From NCBI GenBank assembly GCA_033439685.1, contig JAUEDM010000001.1:5332001-5396000 (forward strand): a DNA stretch of 64,000 bases, in the 5' to 3' direction. Source of the DNA: Apodospora peruviana (taxonomy: Eukaryota > Ascomycota > Sordariomycetes > Sordariales > Lasiosphaeriaceae). Position 1 is the stretch's first letter; each line of letters starts with the position of its first letter. Made by a program: the position numbers and the translations under genes. Below, piece after piece: positions 11,280-22,814 of this stretch. Under the pieces are notes generated by a model. That model searched no databases. It was not told the DNA's origin and was given only the letters and a program-made list of their open reading frames with translations.

Positions 11280-12809
11280 ATGCGAATATCAATCGCAAAA
11301 ACATGGCTGGCGCTTGCCTTGCCGTTGGGGGTTGTAGGAACGAAAGAGCAGAGCTTAACCTTTACTGAAGGCTTTGAAGGACAACTGAACAAATCTATCG
11401 CCATTTTTGTCTTGGGAATCGCCCAACGCAGAGAAAGGATATTTAAATGGGACACCACAGTCGACCTCGAGATAGAGTCAGTTAACCTCTGGGTTTATCA
11501 CGATGCCAATCAATCTTCCTCGTTCATCCAAAGTGCGCGCAACGATGGCGGAAGCAAAGACACGACTTCTACACAGGGAGGACCGGGTGTTGGCGTTTCA
11601 CTAACCGGAGTTGGAGACCCTCCCAACGGGGCAGCGAGCACGGGAACTGGGACAGGTGCGACTGGAACCTCGCCCCCACCACCTGGAGAGAACGGATCTC
11701 CCACTACTGCCACTGGGAAACCGGACGTGACCCTCACAGGTGTGTTTAAATCTTAGCCTGCCTGTACTGTTATCACTATGAGTCCTTGTTGGGTGCTAAC
11801 TAAAATATGTAAACTAGTTTCTGCCTCCAAACGTAGGGGTTCTGTGACCATCAATGATCTTGGTCTCTTAGACCAGTACCTCGGCCTACCTCTTTACTTC
11901 CACGTTGCGTGGGCAAAGAACTCGGGCGACAGCTATAGCAGGGCCTTTGCCGTGGTGAAAGACCCGGCACAGTATGACTTGCTACTGCAGAATGACAGCG
12001 TACGCTTTTCCGAGGATACTCCATTCAAGGCCGAGGAAAATCATATTGGAAGCTCAACAACCGGCCTCAGCCCTGGACGGACAGAGACGTCCACTCCTGC
12101 GGTTACCGCAGAATCGGCTGCTGGTGGCCGGCTCTCGACAGGCGCTACCATTGGCATTGCTGTGGCTTGTGGCATTGTTGGATTGGTTCTCATTGGTGGT
12201 CTCATCTGGTGGTTCTTGATGCGCCGACGCCGACAAACCGACGGCATGGACGTTCCGGGCCGCCCCTACGGTGCTGCACGGAACCGCACCGGGGAGCTCA
12301 TCGCCGAAAAGGAGGCAGGCGCAGGTGTAGAAGTCATACCCCACTCACCCTATTCCGACGATGGTGGCATTGCTGGGGCTACTGGCGGCGGCACAACCCA
12401 TGAAGGCGGCGCTGCCATCCCCTATAGCGGAGGCAATCTGGCGACTGACGGGACGAGTGATGTGGCCGGGGCTCCAGTGTTGGCAAATCAGTTACCACGG
12501 GTCCCGCAGCAAGCTCACGACCAGGCCCGGTCCTACACGCCGTATTCTGACCACGCAAGTGGCGGTGGTGGTGGAGGTGGCGTGGGATCGCCCAGCACAC
12601 ACGCAGCGTCCGTCGCGCAAAGCGATGATACGGCGACAGGGCGTGCCAGCATTGGGAGCCCGACAGCCGGCCGAGCAACACCGCACGGCAGTGTCGCGCC
12701 GCAGTATGCGCACTTGGTTGAGGAGGGCATGACGGAAGACGAGATCCGCAGGCTGGAGGAGGAGGAGCGGCAGCTAGATGCGGAGATTGCACGTGCGGGT
12801 CGGCGATAG
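11280..12809 (+). CDS. secreted-stalk single-pass membrane protein, unknown function
   Basis: Exons 11280-11739 and 11818-12809 give 483 residues. The intron is GTGTGT...CTAG (78 bp) with a GCTAAC branch, and the join reads VTLT/VSASKRRGS. Residues 1-21 look like a signal peptide (LALALPLGVVG). A small extracellular domain follows (FTEGFEGQLNKSIAIF, then LWVYHDANQSSSF). A Gly/Thr/Ser/Pro-rich stalk comes next, then a second folded patch (LDQYLGLPLYFHVAW). One TM helix (IGIAVACGIVGLVLIGGLI) is followed by the stop-transfer sequence RRRR. The cytoplasmic tail is long and Gly-rich and ends in a charged helix (MTEDEIRRLEEEERQLDAEI). The layout recalls fungal cell-surface sensors of the WSC/MID2 style, but I see no WSC cysteine pattern. 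Function unknown. Confidence 0.75.
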
Positions 12810-13460
12810 TTTTGAGGATTCGTACACACAAGCTTTGTTATATTGATTTTGATTTCAGTATTACTCATCGTGCTCTGCGTTGTGGCTCTCGCTTGGAATG
12901 ATGGTGATCTGATGATTTGCTGCCGTGACGAGTGAGACCCCTTTTTGCACATATCTTTATCTCACTGCTTGCCACGTCTTGAATCCGTTTTGCGTAAAAG
13001 AACAGGCAAGGTCTCACGGGTAAGATCGATACATAGTCTCCGAGGGCCTGGAACAGGGCTCACAGAACAGATAGACGACCGACCGACTCCGTTATTCACG
13101 CTCAGATATGCCAAGATGGTAAATTGCTTCTGTCAACGGGTGTGTTCAGAATCACAGGTGTCTGCCTCTTTGATTGCCAACCACATCTTATATGAGGTAG
13201 CTGTATATTATCATGCCTCCCTGCCTGCCTACCCGCCTGCCTGTACCGATAGAAATAAATAAAAAGCCACGCCCCGTGTAGACCGGTTCCTGACAAAGAG
13301 AACGTTAGTAACACCTATGTAAATAAATCAAGAAGCTCATGCGCCGTTTGTGATATCAAAAGCCTCGGGGCAGTGAATCGTCCAACTGTCCTCCATTCTC
13401 GACCGTTTTCTGTTCAAGTTCGGGCGCACACGCCAATAACCCCCATCCTTTTATTCAACT
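12810..13460. other. convergent 3' intergenic region, 0.65 kb
   Basis: The region between two converging genes. It contains an AATAAATAAAAAG stretch near 13254-13266 that could act in 3' processing. No gene seen. Confidence 0.6.
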
Positions 13461-14328
13461 TCACCTCGAGAAGAATCTCCCAACCATGTTGCTCGCGATG
13501 CTGCCTGCCAGGTTCCCCGAGCTCATCGCGCTTCCGGCCAGGTTAGACGCCTGGCCGAACTTGTCGCACCGCGAGAAGGCGAGCGAGTTGGTGATGGTCA
13601 AGACCAACGCAATAGCTGTTTTTGTTTCCGATAACATGATTAGCTCTTCCGTTTCCTTCCTCACCTCGAAGAGACAAAAGCACTCACCAACAAGAGGCAA
13701 CCATATAAACTTGAGGCTAAACAGCGCCACGATGGCGAGGACGACCCACAGTAGCGGCTGCGCGTAGATGGCGAGCCAGAAGAAGCGGCTGTCGGTCGGG
13801 TTGATGACTTTGGTGCCCGGCTCGCTGCTTTCAAACACCCAGTGCGAGTCGCCCGTGGCCGGGTCGACCTCGTTCCACCACCGTAGGCCAACGAGCCGGC
13901 GCCCCACAATGTTCTTGAGGTAGTAGAAGTCGGCAGCGAGGAGGAGAATCGTGATGATGAAGATCATAACCCTATATCGTTCAAACATTGTATGGTTAGC
14001 CTAGCCATGGTCATATCCCGCCAACACGGCCAGAGAAGGCCCGCCTATGTTGAGTGTGCGCATCATATTTTGGTGTATGATCGAGCTGCTTTGCACCGAG
14101 ACCCTGGGGGTTGGACAAGAGGTTCGCCTTACAGGTTGTTGGTAAAGAGCAGGCCGAAGAGGTAGACAAGGAGACTAGCTAAACCCAGCTGTCAGGAACC
14201 TGATGTTCGATACCAGCGACAGGTGTGTGCATACCGACTCGGAAGGACAGAAAGGTCAAGAGTGTGATAGGATGCGAGCTCAAGCGCCAGCTCAGCGAGC
14301 CCGGCGTGGGCTGGGCCGGGTCCATCAT
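13461..14328 (-). CDS. TVP23: Golgi membrane protein TVP23 (DUF846)
   Basis: The coding exons on the minus strand are 14328-14235, 14178-14133, 13971-13688 and 13615-13461, giving 192 residues. The joins restore the family sequence: FRV/ASLLVYLFGLLFTNN, then LVMIFIITILLLAADFYYLKN, GRRLVGLRWWNEVDPATGDS, and FIWLPLV/AIALVLTITNS with SRCDKFGQAS. All three introns have GT-AG ends; intron 2 has a CTAAC branch. Four hydrophobic segments span residues about 25-190. TVP23 is a tetraspan protein of late Golgi vesicles that works with YIP-family proteins in traffic. Translation could start at either of two consecutive ATG codons. It is head-to-head with the CLYBL-type gene. Confidence 0.93.
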
Positions 14329-14969
14329 GCGGAAAGAAGACAACGGCGTAGTGTTGAGGGTTATGAGTGCATTCGTCGTTGCAAAAGCCCGATGTGTGGG
14401 AGCTCTCGTCGAGTTTCGATCTCTCCTTGTTTTCGACTTTCGAGGGGCGCGCGTCCGATTGCGTTGAGCAGCGTTAGCTGTTAATTACGTGGTTACTACG
14501 GATAGCTGTTGTGTACGGTACCAAAGGTGCTAAGTTGGTGGTAAGGGTAGCAGCCGTATTATGTGGGGACAACTGCGGAAGCCAAGGCTGTCGTTAACAG
14601 CTCCCGCACCCCGAATACCCTGCAGCTGCCAACGGGCCGCCCCATCTCATACCTCGGTACATTGACCGAATCTCACTCAACTTCGTCTCTGCGAATGACG
14701 TCCTGTTCTCTCCCCTCCATAGCGGTATTAGCTGTTTGTACCATATACCCCATAGGATTAGTATATATTTTGACGGATGCGGTCCTGCCCTTCGTGTTTT
14801 CTCAGCTGGAATCTACAACCCGTCACTCATCCCTCATCAAACCGGGCTGAACCCAAGAACATGAGGAACAAGGGTGTTCCGTAAACAACTCATAATTCCG
14901 CCAATCCCCCTGTCAGAACACAAACAGCTACGGGTTTAGACTGGTCATACAAGCAGAGAAAACATCATC
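14329..14969. other. divergent promoter region, TVP23 / CLYBL-type gene
   Basis: These 641 bp between two outward-facing starts must carry both promoters. No convincing TATA box or named operator was identified. Confidence 0.55.
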
Positions 14970-16116
14970 ATGGCGGCCTCAACATCATCTTCTATCCTCC
15001 GCCGGGCGTTACTCTACGGTGCGGTGCCCGCTGTCTGTAGCATACATCTATGCTTTGAAGCCAGGGCCACGCTGACTTCTTTCCACAGTCCCGTCATCCT
15101 CACAGAAGATGCTGACCAAGTCGCTCTCCCTCACTTGTGACAACATCACCTATGATCTCGAAGACGCCGTGGCCCCATCAAAGAAGCAGGAGGCGCGAGA
15201 GTCGCTCCGCTCTCACCTCCTTTATCAGGCCCGACCCGCCTCTATTGGCGAGCTGGCCGTCCGGATCAACGCTATATCTACACCACATGCGCTAGATGAC
15301 CTATTAGCCATGGCAGATCTACCCCGGGTCGACACTATCGTCATCCCCAAAGTCAATAGCGCGAGCGATCTGTCGTTCGTAACGGATGTGCTCCGGCAGA
15401 CAGCACCAGAGCGATACTCGTCAAGCTCTTCGTCCGCCACAGTTGGTCAACCCATCAAACTGATTGCTCTCGTTGAGACCGCTCGATCAGTTATGGATCT
15501 GCGCTCCATATGTGCCTCGTCGCCATATTTGAACGGCTTGATATTTGCTGCCGAGGACTTCGCACTCGACTTGTCGCTCACGCGTACCCCGAGTCTGAAA
15601 GAGTTTTTGTACGCAAGGAGCGCTGTCGCCACTGCTGCGAGGGCATTCAACCTTCCAAGCACTATCGACTTGGTGTGCACTTCGTACCAGGGCGACGAGG
15701 GGCTGAAGCGTCTGGAGGAAGAGTGCCAGAACGGAAAGGAGATGGGTTTCAACGGAAAGCGTACGTGTCTGCCGAGCAACGAGCACCCTCATCCAAAAAT
15801 TTGGCTTTCCTGGCTCGCAGTGTGCTCCAGACCGAATGCTGACCACCTCCGATATCCAGAATGTATACACCCTGGTCAAGTAGATATTGTTCAGAGGATG
15901 TTCGGCCCATCCGAGGCCGAAGTTGAATGGGCTGTTCGTGTGACGATTTCTGACGACAAGGCTGCCAAGGCTGGGCGAGGTGCTTGGACTTTCCAAGGAA
16001 AGATGATTGATGCCCCCGTGTCTGGAAAGGCTCGGGCAATAGTCGCCAAGGCCGAAAAGTGCGGCTTTGATATCCAAGCAATGCTGGAAAAGTGGAAAAA
16101 CGAAGAGCCTGAGTAA
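14970..16116 (+). CDS. HpcH/HpaI aldolase, CLYBL (citramalyl-CoA lyase)-like
   Basis: Exons 14970-15018, 15089-15760 and 15860-16116 give 325 residues. Intron 1 is GTGCGG...ACAG (70 bp) and intron 2 is GTACGT...CCAG (99 bp, GCTGAC branch). The joins read RRALLYV/PSSSQKML and GFNGK/QCIHPGQ, both matching the CLYBL family. The family's acidic metal/CoA-site patches are visible: ITYDLEDAV, LIALVETARSVMDL and FAAEDFALDLSLTR. The enzyme is a TIM-barrel that should cleave or form a 3-hydroxyacyl-CoA such as citramalyl-CoA; in animals CLYBL is mitochondrial and clears itaconate-derived citramalyl-CoA. The N-terminus (MAASTSSSILRR) is short but could act as a weak mitochondrial presequence. The stop is 55 bp from the stop of the opposing gene. 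Confidence 0.88.
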
Positions 16117-16171
16117 CTGTTTCTGGTGGAGTTTCGTCTGAAAACATCACTACTAACACAAAAGTTCTCTT

Positions 16172-18264
16172 TCACTTAAACATGTTAGGCTGCCGCCATA
16201 TCTTTTCCAGGGTATGCTCTTGCCATTCTGTAGCAACCGGACCTCGATTGGTCGGGGTCTTGGGGTAAGCCAGACCAGGGAACTCATTGACTGTTGCGAA
16301 CTGACCAACTGGAAATGGCTTCCTGAGCCGCATGGGATGGTCTATCGAAACCAAATCACCATCTCGCAATGGGGGCTCATATACTCCTTGACTATGGTAA
16401 GTCTCCTCTTGGTACGATTCCCTCGGCCGCCGTCCCGTTGCTTCTATAGGAGGATCATAATCTCCATATGTAAACCGACCAGAATGTAGGATTGGTTTTT
16501 GATTTGCAAACGTCTCCTGATCTGTTCTTCCCCCGTGCCAGTCTGGCATGCCAGGCATTGAATTCCTACCAATGTCGGGCGGAAACTGGGCAGGAGGATC
16601 ACGATAGAAGCTGTTGGCCTCTTGATCGAGCCGGTACGCAGCAAGGGGCTCAGTTGTGTGTTGTATCACGGACTGGCTCCTCGGTATGGTGTAAACATCC
16701 AGGGACTCCTGTGCGACCTCGATTGGAATAGCGCCATAATTTCCAGGGGTAAATGGTCGTTGCGTGGTGGCATAAGGAGGTCCCTCAAACGTTGGTCTGA
16801 GATCGGAGGACGCCGTCCGTGGAAAGCCCCGGATATCGACGCTGCTCAGTCCAGGTGTATGGTCCAACAGCCTCTTTGTAAGCAGCTCGAAGTTACCCCT
16901 GCCTCCACCGTCAGAAAACCGAGGCTCGTTTTGGGGCAATGCCTGGTACCTCTGGCGCAGTTCAGCCTCAGCAGTTGACCTTGGCCAGACTTCGGAAGCC
17001 CGAATTTTGTTCAGCCGCATGTATCGGTCATCCAGCACAGGTTTCTGATCATTGACCTGCTGACTGTCACGGAACTCCAGAGCTCTCCCTCCGCTCTGCT
17101 GTTGCATTTCTGGTGGGGACTGAATGGTGTGATCTGGTCTCGCTTCGAAGTATGTTTGTGAGCCAGAATCTACGTAGTTCCCCCGTGTTGTGATAGCCCT
17201 CGTCTCCCGTTCATGGTTCTCTCTGGATTTCGTAAGCCCACTCTCTCTAACTTGCCGGGGCCTGGTAGGCCGCTCTCTGGGTCCAGAAGAAGAACTGTTC
17301 GGCCCGCCATCCCCATTCCGAATACCTTTACTAGTTGACCATGTGAAATAGCTGGTAGACTTGGACCTGAAATGAGTATCGTCGTCATTTGTGTGGGAAT
17401 GAGTGTTTTCTGGCTGCTGGCTGTCGATATGACGGAACTTTTGCTTAAGCTCATCGAGAACATCGATGCTCGCGCCACGCTTCCAGGACCGGCTAGGCGA
17501 ATGTCGTTTAGGACGAGTCTTTGATCGGTACTTTATCTGATAGCTAGAATTTTCCTCAGAAGCGCCGCGAGAAAAGAATTTAGACGCCTCCTCCAGCTCT
17601 CTATTGTCCTTTTCGTCCCGTGTTGTCTTTCCTCTCGACTTCCGCGGTTTCGATAATCGTTTATCTGGACTTGGCGACACCCCAAGAGCTTTTGATTCAT
17701 AACCACTCACTGACACTGTCAGTAGGCTACATGTACAGTGAACTGGAATATCGTACCTCGTTGGGCTCGCTTCTTGGTGTCACTACGGTGTTTCCTGGAA
17801 TTTCTGGCAACGGGCGAGCGCTTGGAATGACTCTCCAGTTCTCTTTCTCCGTCGCTTCGTTTTGGGCGTTTCTCTTGCGGTCTCCTCCTTTGACTCGGGC
17901 CCTGCTTGTACTCATACTTGTCTTCTCGTGTCTTGTGCCGAGGCCTCTTCTCGTAGTTCCGAAAGACGATTCGGCGGTTCTCTGGGGATACAGACACGGG
18001 GTGATCTGGCGGCGACCCTGCTCGCTTCCTCTTTCTCTCGCCATGTCTATCGGAAGGTCTCTCGTCACACTTCGAGTCCGGTGGACGGTGTCGATGTGGT
18101 CGTGCCTGCGTCAGCCAAGACTGGATAAACTGGCTGGTTTCCTCGGTTGGATTGTTTTGAGACCCATGACCGACCTTGGTTTCCCGGACGGTGCTGTCTG
18201 GCTGGTGTTTGCTACTGTCGAGGTGACGGTTTGAGGATCGGTGTTTTGGCTTCAAAAGTGACAT
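16172..18264 (-). CDS. basic, disordered fungal protein of unknown function
   Basis: Minus-strand exons 18264-17757 and 17709-16172 give 681 residues. The 47-bp intron (GTACGA...TCAG) joins KKRAQR to VSGYESKALG. The N-terminal part has NPTEETSQFIQSWLTQA, then Lys/Arg/His-rich sequence including RPRHKTREDKYEYK, a pattern I associate with poorly described fungal proteins. Next is SRSWKRGASIDVLDELKQKFRHI, probably a short helix. The rest is Pro/Gln/Tyr-rich with little order, ending in a conserved-looking patch (GPVATEWQEHTLEKIWRQPN). I do not know its function; a nuclear or nucleic-acid role is only suggested by charge. The true start may lie upstream: an overlapping frame at 18400-18212 reads like a helical N-terminal domain (see findings). 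ATG 18264 is therefore a minimal start. Confidence 0.65.
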
Positions 18265-20786
18265 GTTTAGGGAACTGTCTGGCGGCAGCTTCAATCACAA
18301 TGAACTGCGCATGAAGTTGTAGAAAGACATGGATTTTCTCGCTTGAGACAGATTCCGAGACCTTTGCGCCCATGAGCGGCTCCTCCATGACCCATCTCAT
18401 CGTGGAAGGAGTCACACCACTTAGTGGTCACTCCCTCTATAGTCTTCTGGTGTCTCTTTCTCATCCTCGAGGCTCGAGTCTTCCCAAGTGACACACACTT
18501 GCCATCCTGGGGCTGATTGGGTGGATGAGGCAGGGGCCACTGGCATCTGCCTGGCACCTGAGGTGCAGGGCAAGAGTAAGATCAGAAAGAGCCGTGGTTA
18601 CACTTGCCACACCTCGCGCTATGTCCATGGATATGTCCATGCCTGCCTCCCGTCATGTATGGGGGTAGGAGATAAGATAGTCCGCAATCTGCACGAGATA
18701 AGACATGAATCTGTGCAGACAATCAAGAAGCTTTTCCTTTTGTAGATCTACTCGACCTGTCTAGGTAGGCATCTCGCAGCAAACTCTTCTATCTTTAAAC
18801 AGATCCCTGCTGCAAATCACGGCACCAAACACGCCAAGACTGGGTTATTGTGCAGCAGACTTCGACTTCACCACGAAGGGGTGAGTGGAGAGGATGCCTG
18901 GGCATCTTTAACCGTGCTCCCGAAGTAATCCAGTCGGATGTTGGATTCCAGCACCTTTTGATCACGGCAGCTCGATCCAACCCGGCCGAATATTGTGTTT
19001 CTATCGACAAAATCACGTCAAAGAAGAAAGCCCGGATACTGTCGGTCGGTTGTCATGCAGTATCCGGATGACGGCTGCCGTCTTCGACCGGTCTCGGCAC
19101 ACGAGCCCACAGACCCAGCCGACAAGCTTCCTCCCGACTGGCCATGCAGCCGAGCCCTGCATGTCAACATGCGCCGTGACAACAGCCAGTGGGATGCGTT
19201 ACCGAGGTAGCTTCCCCTTGACGAATTCCTCCCTGGTCTTGTAGAAAACCCCCTTACCGATGACAAACCTTGTTGACATCGTGAGCAAGCGGATCTCAGT
19301 GACAAGCCCAACAAAAGGTATTTGTCAGTCGTGCCGACTTTAGAAGCCCAGCAAACCAATCTTGACTCCAGCCGATCCAAAGTCCACGTCATCCGACGAC
19401 CGCCGGGGTCTGGAGTGGATCGTGTTTCAATCGACGGCGACCGAGCCTCGGCAGCCAGACCGACTTTCTGCTTCGTGCCATGTTCAAAGCAGAGCTGTGC
19501 TTACCCCGCCGAGTGAAGCTCCAGAGATCAATCTGAAGCTTCGGCCGAATCCTGAGAAACGTCGATGGTTATCCGCTACCGCATTCGGGCACGTCCAAGC
19601 GGGCGTGTACGACGCGGTTAATTAGGTGATCGACGGCCGGGCGGACGATGCAAGCTCAACTTGAGGCGGTCGCACCATGGCTCGTTTGTCTGATATGTGT
19701 GAATAAGGCTTAGACCCTGCGGAACACATCGCGTGTCGGATCTCTAGCGGCATGCGAATCAGGTACACAGTCGCTGCCGCATCAAAGCCGAGCCATACCC
19801 TACCCACTATAGCGTCCACATTCCGCCGACATCGCATATCAGAGCCTCCAATTTGACCACCGATCCGTCGTAACTGCTCATTAGTTGCGCCAATGCACGA
19901 GACTCCAATCTCTGTGTTGCTGGTCGGGCTGCTTGAGCCTTGAGCTCCAGCTCAGCTCAGCTTTGTGCCATCACATGATTATAACGCTCTGCGGGGTTCA
20001 GAATGGCGCCTTCCAGAGCGGGATGGTAGCTTCGCCGCCGCCAGCTCACGGTGTCGTTGGTGGTGCATGCTCACTGCCAGTGTCGTTGATATTGAATAGT
20101 TCAGTTGAACAGAGGGGCGGGGATCGGCCGTTGGGATCATTGCTTGGATCGTCCCACAGGCAAGTCCGTGAGGTGGTATTTCCCCAGGAGGGGCACGTGG
20201 GAGAAGCTCACCTTGGAGGTGGGGCGACAAGAACGACAGCTGCCAGTATGCACCTAGTTCAGGTCGACATGGTCAACTGGTAGGCGCAGCAGTTTCATCT
20301 TTTGTTCAGGACATCGACTGCGAACAAAAAGGGCCTTGTCGGTTTCGCATCCTGTTGGGATCTTCAACAAAGTTTAATGCCGCCGCTCATTCTTCTCCTG
20401 ACATAACTTCGCAGCCCTGGCTGGACGCGCCCCCTCACTCCCACAACATTGGGGAGTGGGGTATCAAGACTTACATGCAGATGGATGTGCTCTGTTTGTG
20501 TTTGGGATCTATTTGTTCGACAGAGATTCGCTGGGTCGCGATCGATAGGGGTACAATGACCCATCTTGACATCAACGTCCGGGTCTTGGCAACCTGGGTC
20601 TGCTGCCTTCCTTTCTCGTCTTGGCCTGCATCGACCAGACTGAAGCAAAGGTGATCCGAATTGGTCGAGGAAGGCATCTGCCCGAACGCGATCCTCGTCA
20701 AGCCTGTACACGAGGTTGTTCTAGCCTTCTTGTCGGTGGCCGGTATCAGCACCAGCTTCTGCCCTCCAAGGAGCTTCTCTGCGAGT

Positions 20787-20802
20787 GATCACTGCAGTGA
20801 TC
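20787..20802. repeat. perfect 16-bp palindrome
   Basis: GATCACTG followed directly by CAGTGATC, a perfect dyad with no spacer. It could be a dimeric-protein binding site or chance; nothing nearby supports either. Confidence 0.9.
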
Positions 20803-22200
20803 CGCTGAGAAGTAGTTCTCGTTATCGATAACAGCCTGGGCTTGCTGGGCCCCTGAGCCGCGTTCACAGGGGTTGCGGGGACTGGCCAACCCTCCCACCT
20901 CCTCCACGTCCCTGACTGGGTTCCTGCCTCCCGCTGGAAGGGAAGCAAGCGCATTGGACATACGGTGCTCTGTTCCCAAGCCAGTTTGTTTGGTCTGGAG
21001 CTGTTGATCGAGGCAGCAGACAGACGCTTCGACTTCGGTCAGCACCAAGAATCCAAGATGGTGTACCTAGATGGTGTCGCATAATTAACTAGCATATTTG
21101 CCAATGCCGGCAAAATCATCCCCAATGCCTTTGAGCATATTGGAGTTTGTTAATACCGCTTGGGTCAACGGGAGCACCGGGCACATCTGAGAAAACCTGG
21201 ATCCAGTCTCGAGGCCCCCCTTCCTGGATATCTTTGGACAAGCCAAAGCATGTTTCCTTCCCAGCCGCCGAATCCACGGCAAGGATGACGAACCCAGCAC
21301 CTGACGTCGAACGGACTCACGGGGAACAGGCGTGGATGAGAGATGGCGGAGAGCCCGTGGATGTCAGGCTGGGACAAGGAACGACAACGGAAACATGGGG
21401 TCGACGGATTCGTAGTGGCAATGATGTGGGGCTTTGGATGGGCGTTTCCCATTGCAATGTTGATCGAGACGTGCGAAGCAGCAAGGATCCCAAGTCTAAG
21501 ATTTGGGCAATCCTGCAGCCTGTGATGGTGACCAGCCAGGGGTGCGTGGTGGATAGGGTGCTAATTCGGACGCTTTCTAGAGCTGTTCTATGGACCAGAG
21601 GAGACATCGACCAGCAGCAGGCCACAGGTCGCAGGTGCAGCACATTTCGCAGGTGCATTTCGGTGCAGACTGCCCCCAGCCCAGCCAGAGAAGCAAGTGG
21701 TGCTGGGTTTGAGGTTCTCCTCCGTTTGATGCTTGTTTGGGGGCCCACGGAGGGGCGCCTGACTCTGCTGCCACCTTCAATGCTGGTCGAAACATCGTCT
21801 GGGCTCTGGGTATCAACCAAGGTATGTACCTACCTTGTTTGGGAGCTTCCCCCAGATACCAGATATGGGTTGTTCCTGTATCCTGTACGTGGACTGTGTA
21901 TCATGGACCAAGGGAAGCGATGCCGTTCGTCCTTACCCGGGGATGCCTACACCTGCCTGGTATGAAGTGAGTGGCATATAAGACGGATGCCATTGATCCC
22001 CAGTGTGAATCTCGACTCACTTTCGATTGCTGCCTTTCCCGACCCCAGTCCCCTTTGGAACTAATATACGCCTCGCGATATCCCGCCAACCAGCCGGGAT
22101 GAAGGAATGCCCTGGAGAAACTTGACCCTTAGCACAGAGCACGACTACACTAACACCCCGCTGTTTGCCCTCACTTCTCGCTGGCCGTGATCGGTTCATT

Positions 22201-22220
22201 CCATCCATCCATCCATCCAT
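22201..22220. repeat. (CCAT)5 microsatellite
   Basis: Five exact CCAT units in the upstream region of the RRM gene. Likely length-variable. Confidence 0.9.
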
Positions 22221-22814
22221 CTCTCTGCCATCTTGGAACGACCTACTTAAGATACTTTGCCCTCTCGCTTGGACGGCTGCTTCCAGAATTGAGATTCCAT
22301 CAACACCAGACGTGCTCTTCGGCTGAAGTCATCGTGCCGTCTATCCCAACAACAAATACTATCTGAGCAGCACTCAACAACTGGACGGACGAACCCCATC
22401 GCCAGACCAAATCATATCACCCCTCTTCCAGTCTGCAGGCACTGCCACTGGCAAACAAGAAAAATGTTAGTCCCAACTCCGTTCCATCATTTTTTGTGCA
22501 CTCGCCACCCCCCTCTGCCCACCTGTGAGGCTGTTATCCCTGCAGCGCTCTCGGTATTTGTGGGGCACAGGCATCGAAGACTGAAAAAAGGGCTTCGGTG
22601 CGGGCTGTCTGCGGCATAAGTTTGACCACCTGCTGCTACTTCGTACAATAATCCGTACACAGTACACAGCACTCGGGTGAAAGCAGATAAAAAAACCCGA
22701 CCCCTTCCACCTCAACAAGCTGACAATTCCTGGAAATCCACGTCGACCTTAGTGCCAACTTAAACCCTATACTTCCAATCAACGAAAAGGCATCGACCAG
22801 ACCGCGCAGACAAG

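Larger units (their letters stand above)
18265..22814. other. gene-poor region, 4.5 kb
   Basis: The right end is the leader of the RRM gene, where 22,240-22,800 is CA/CT-rich. A possible 5' exon of the minus-strand disordered protein lies at 18,212-18,400. The largest frame, 21147-21965, lacks an early ATG and has no domain, so I do not call it. No tRNA, rRNA or transposase was seen. Confidence 0.5.

Noticed and set aside
21147..21965. 272-codon frame in the gene-poor block
   Set aside because: Begins with TTG, first ATG is about 46 codons in, and the opposite strand is also partly open; looks like GC-driven chance.
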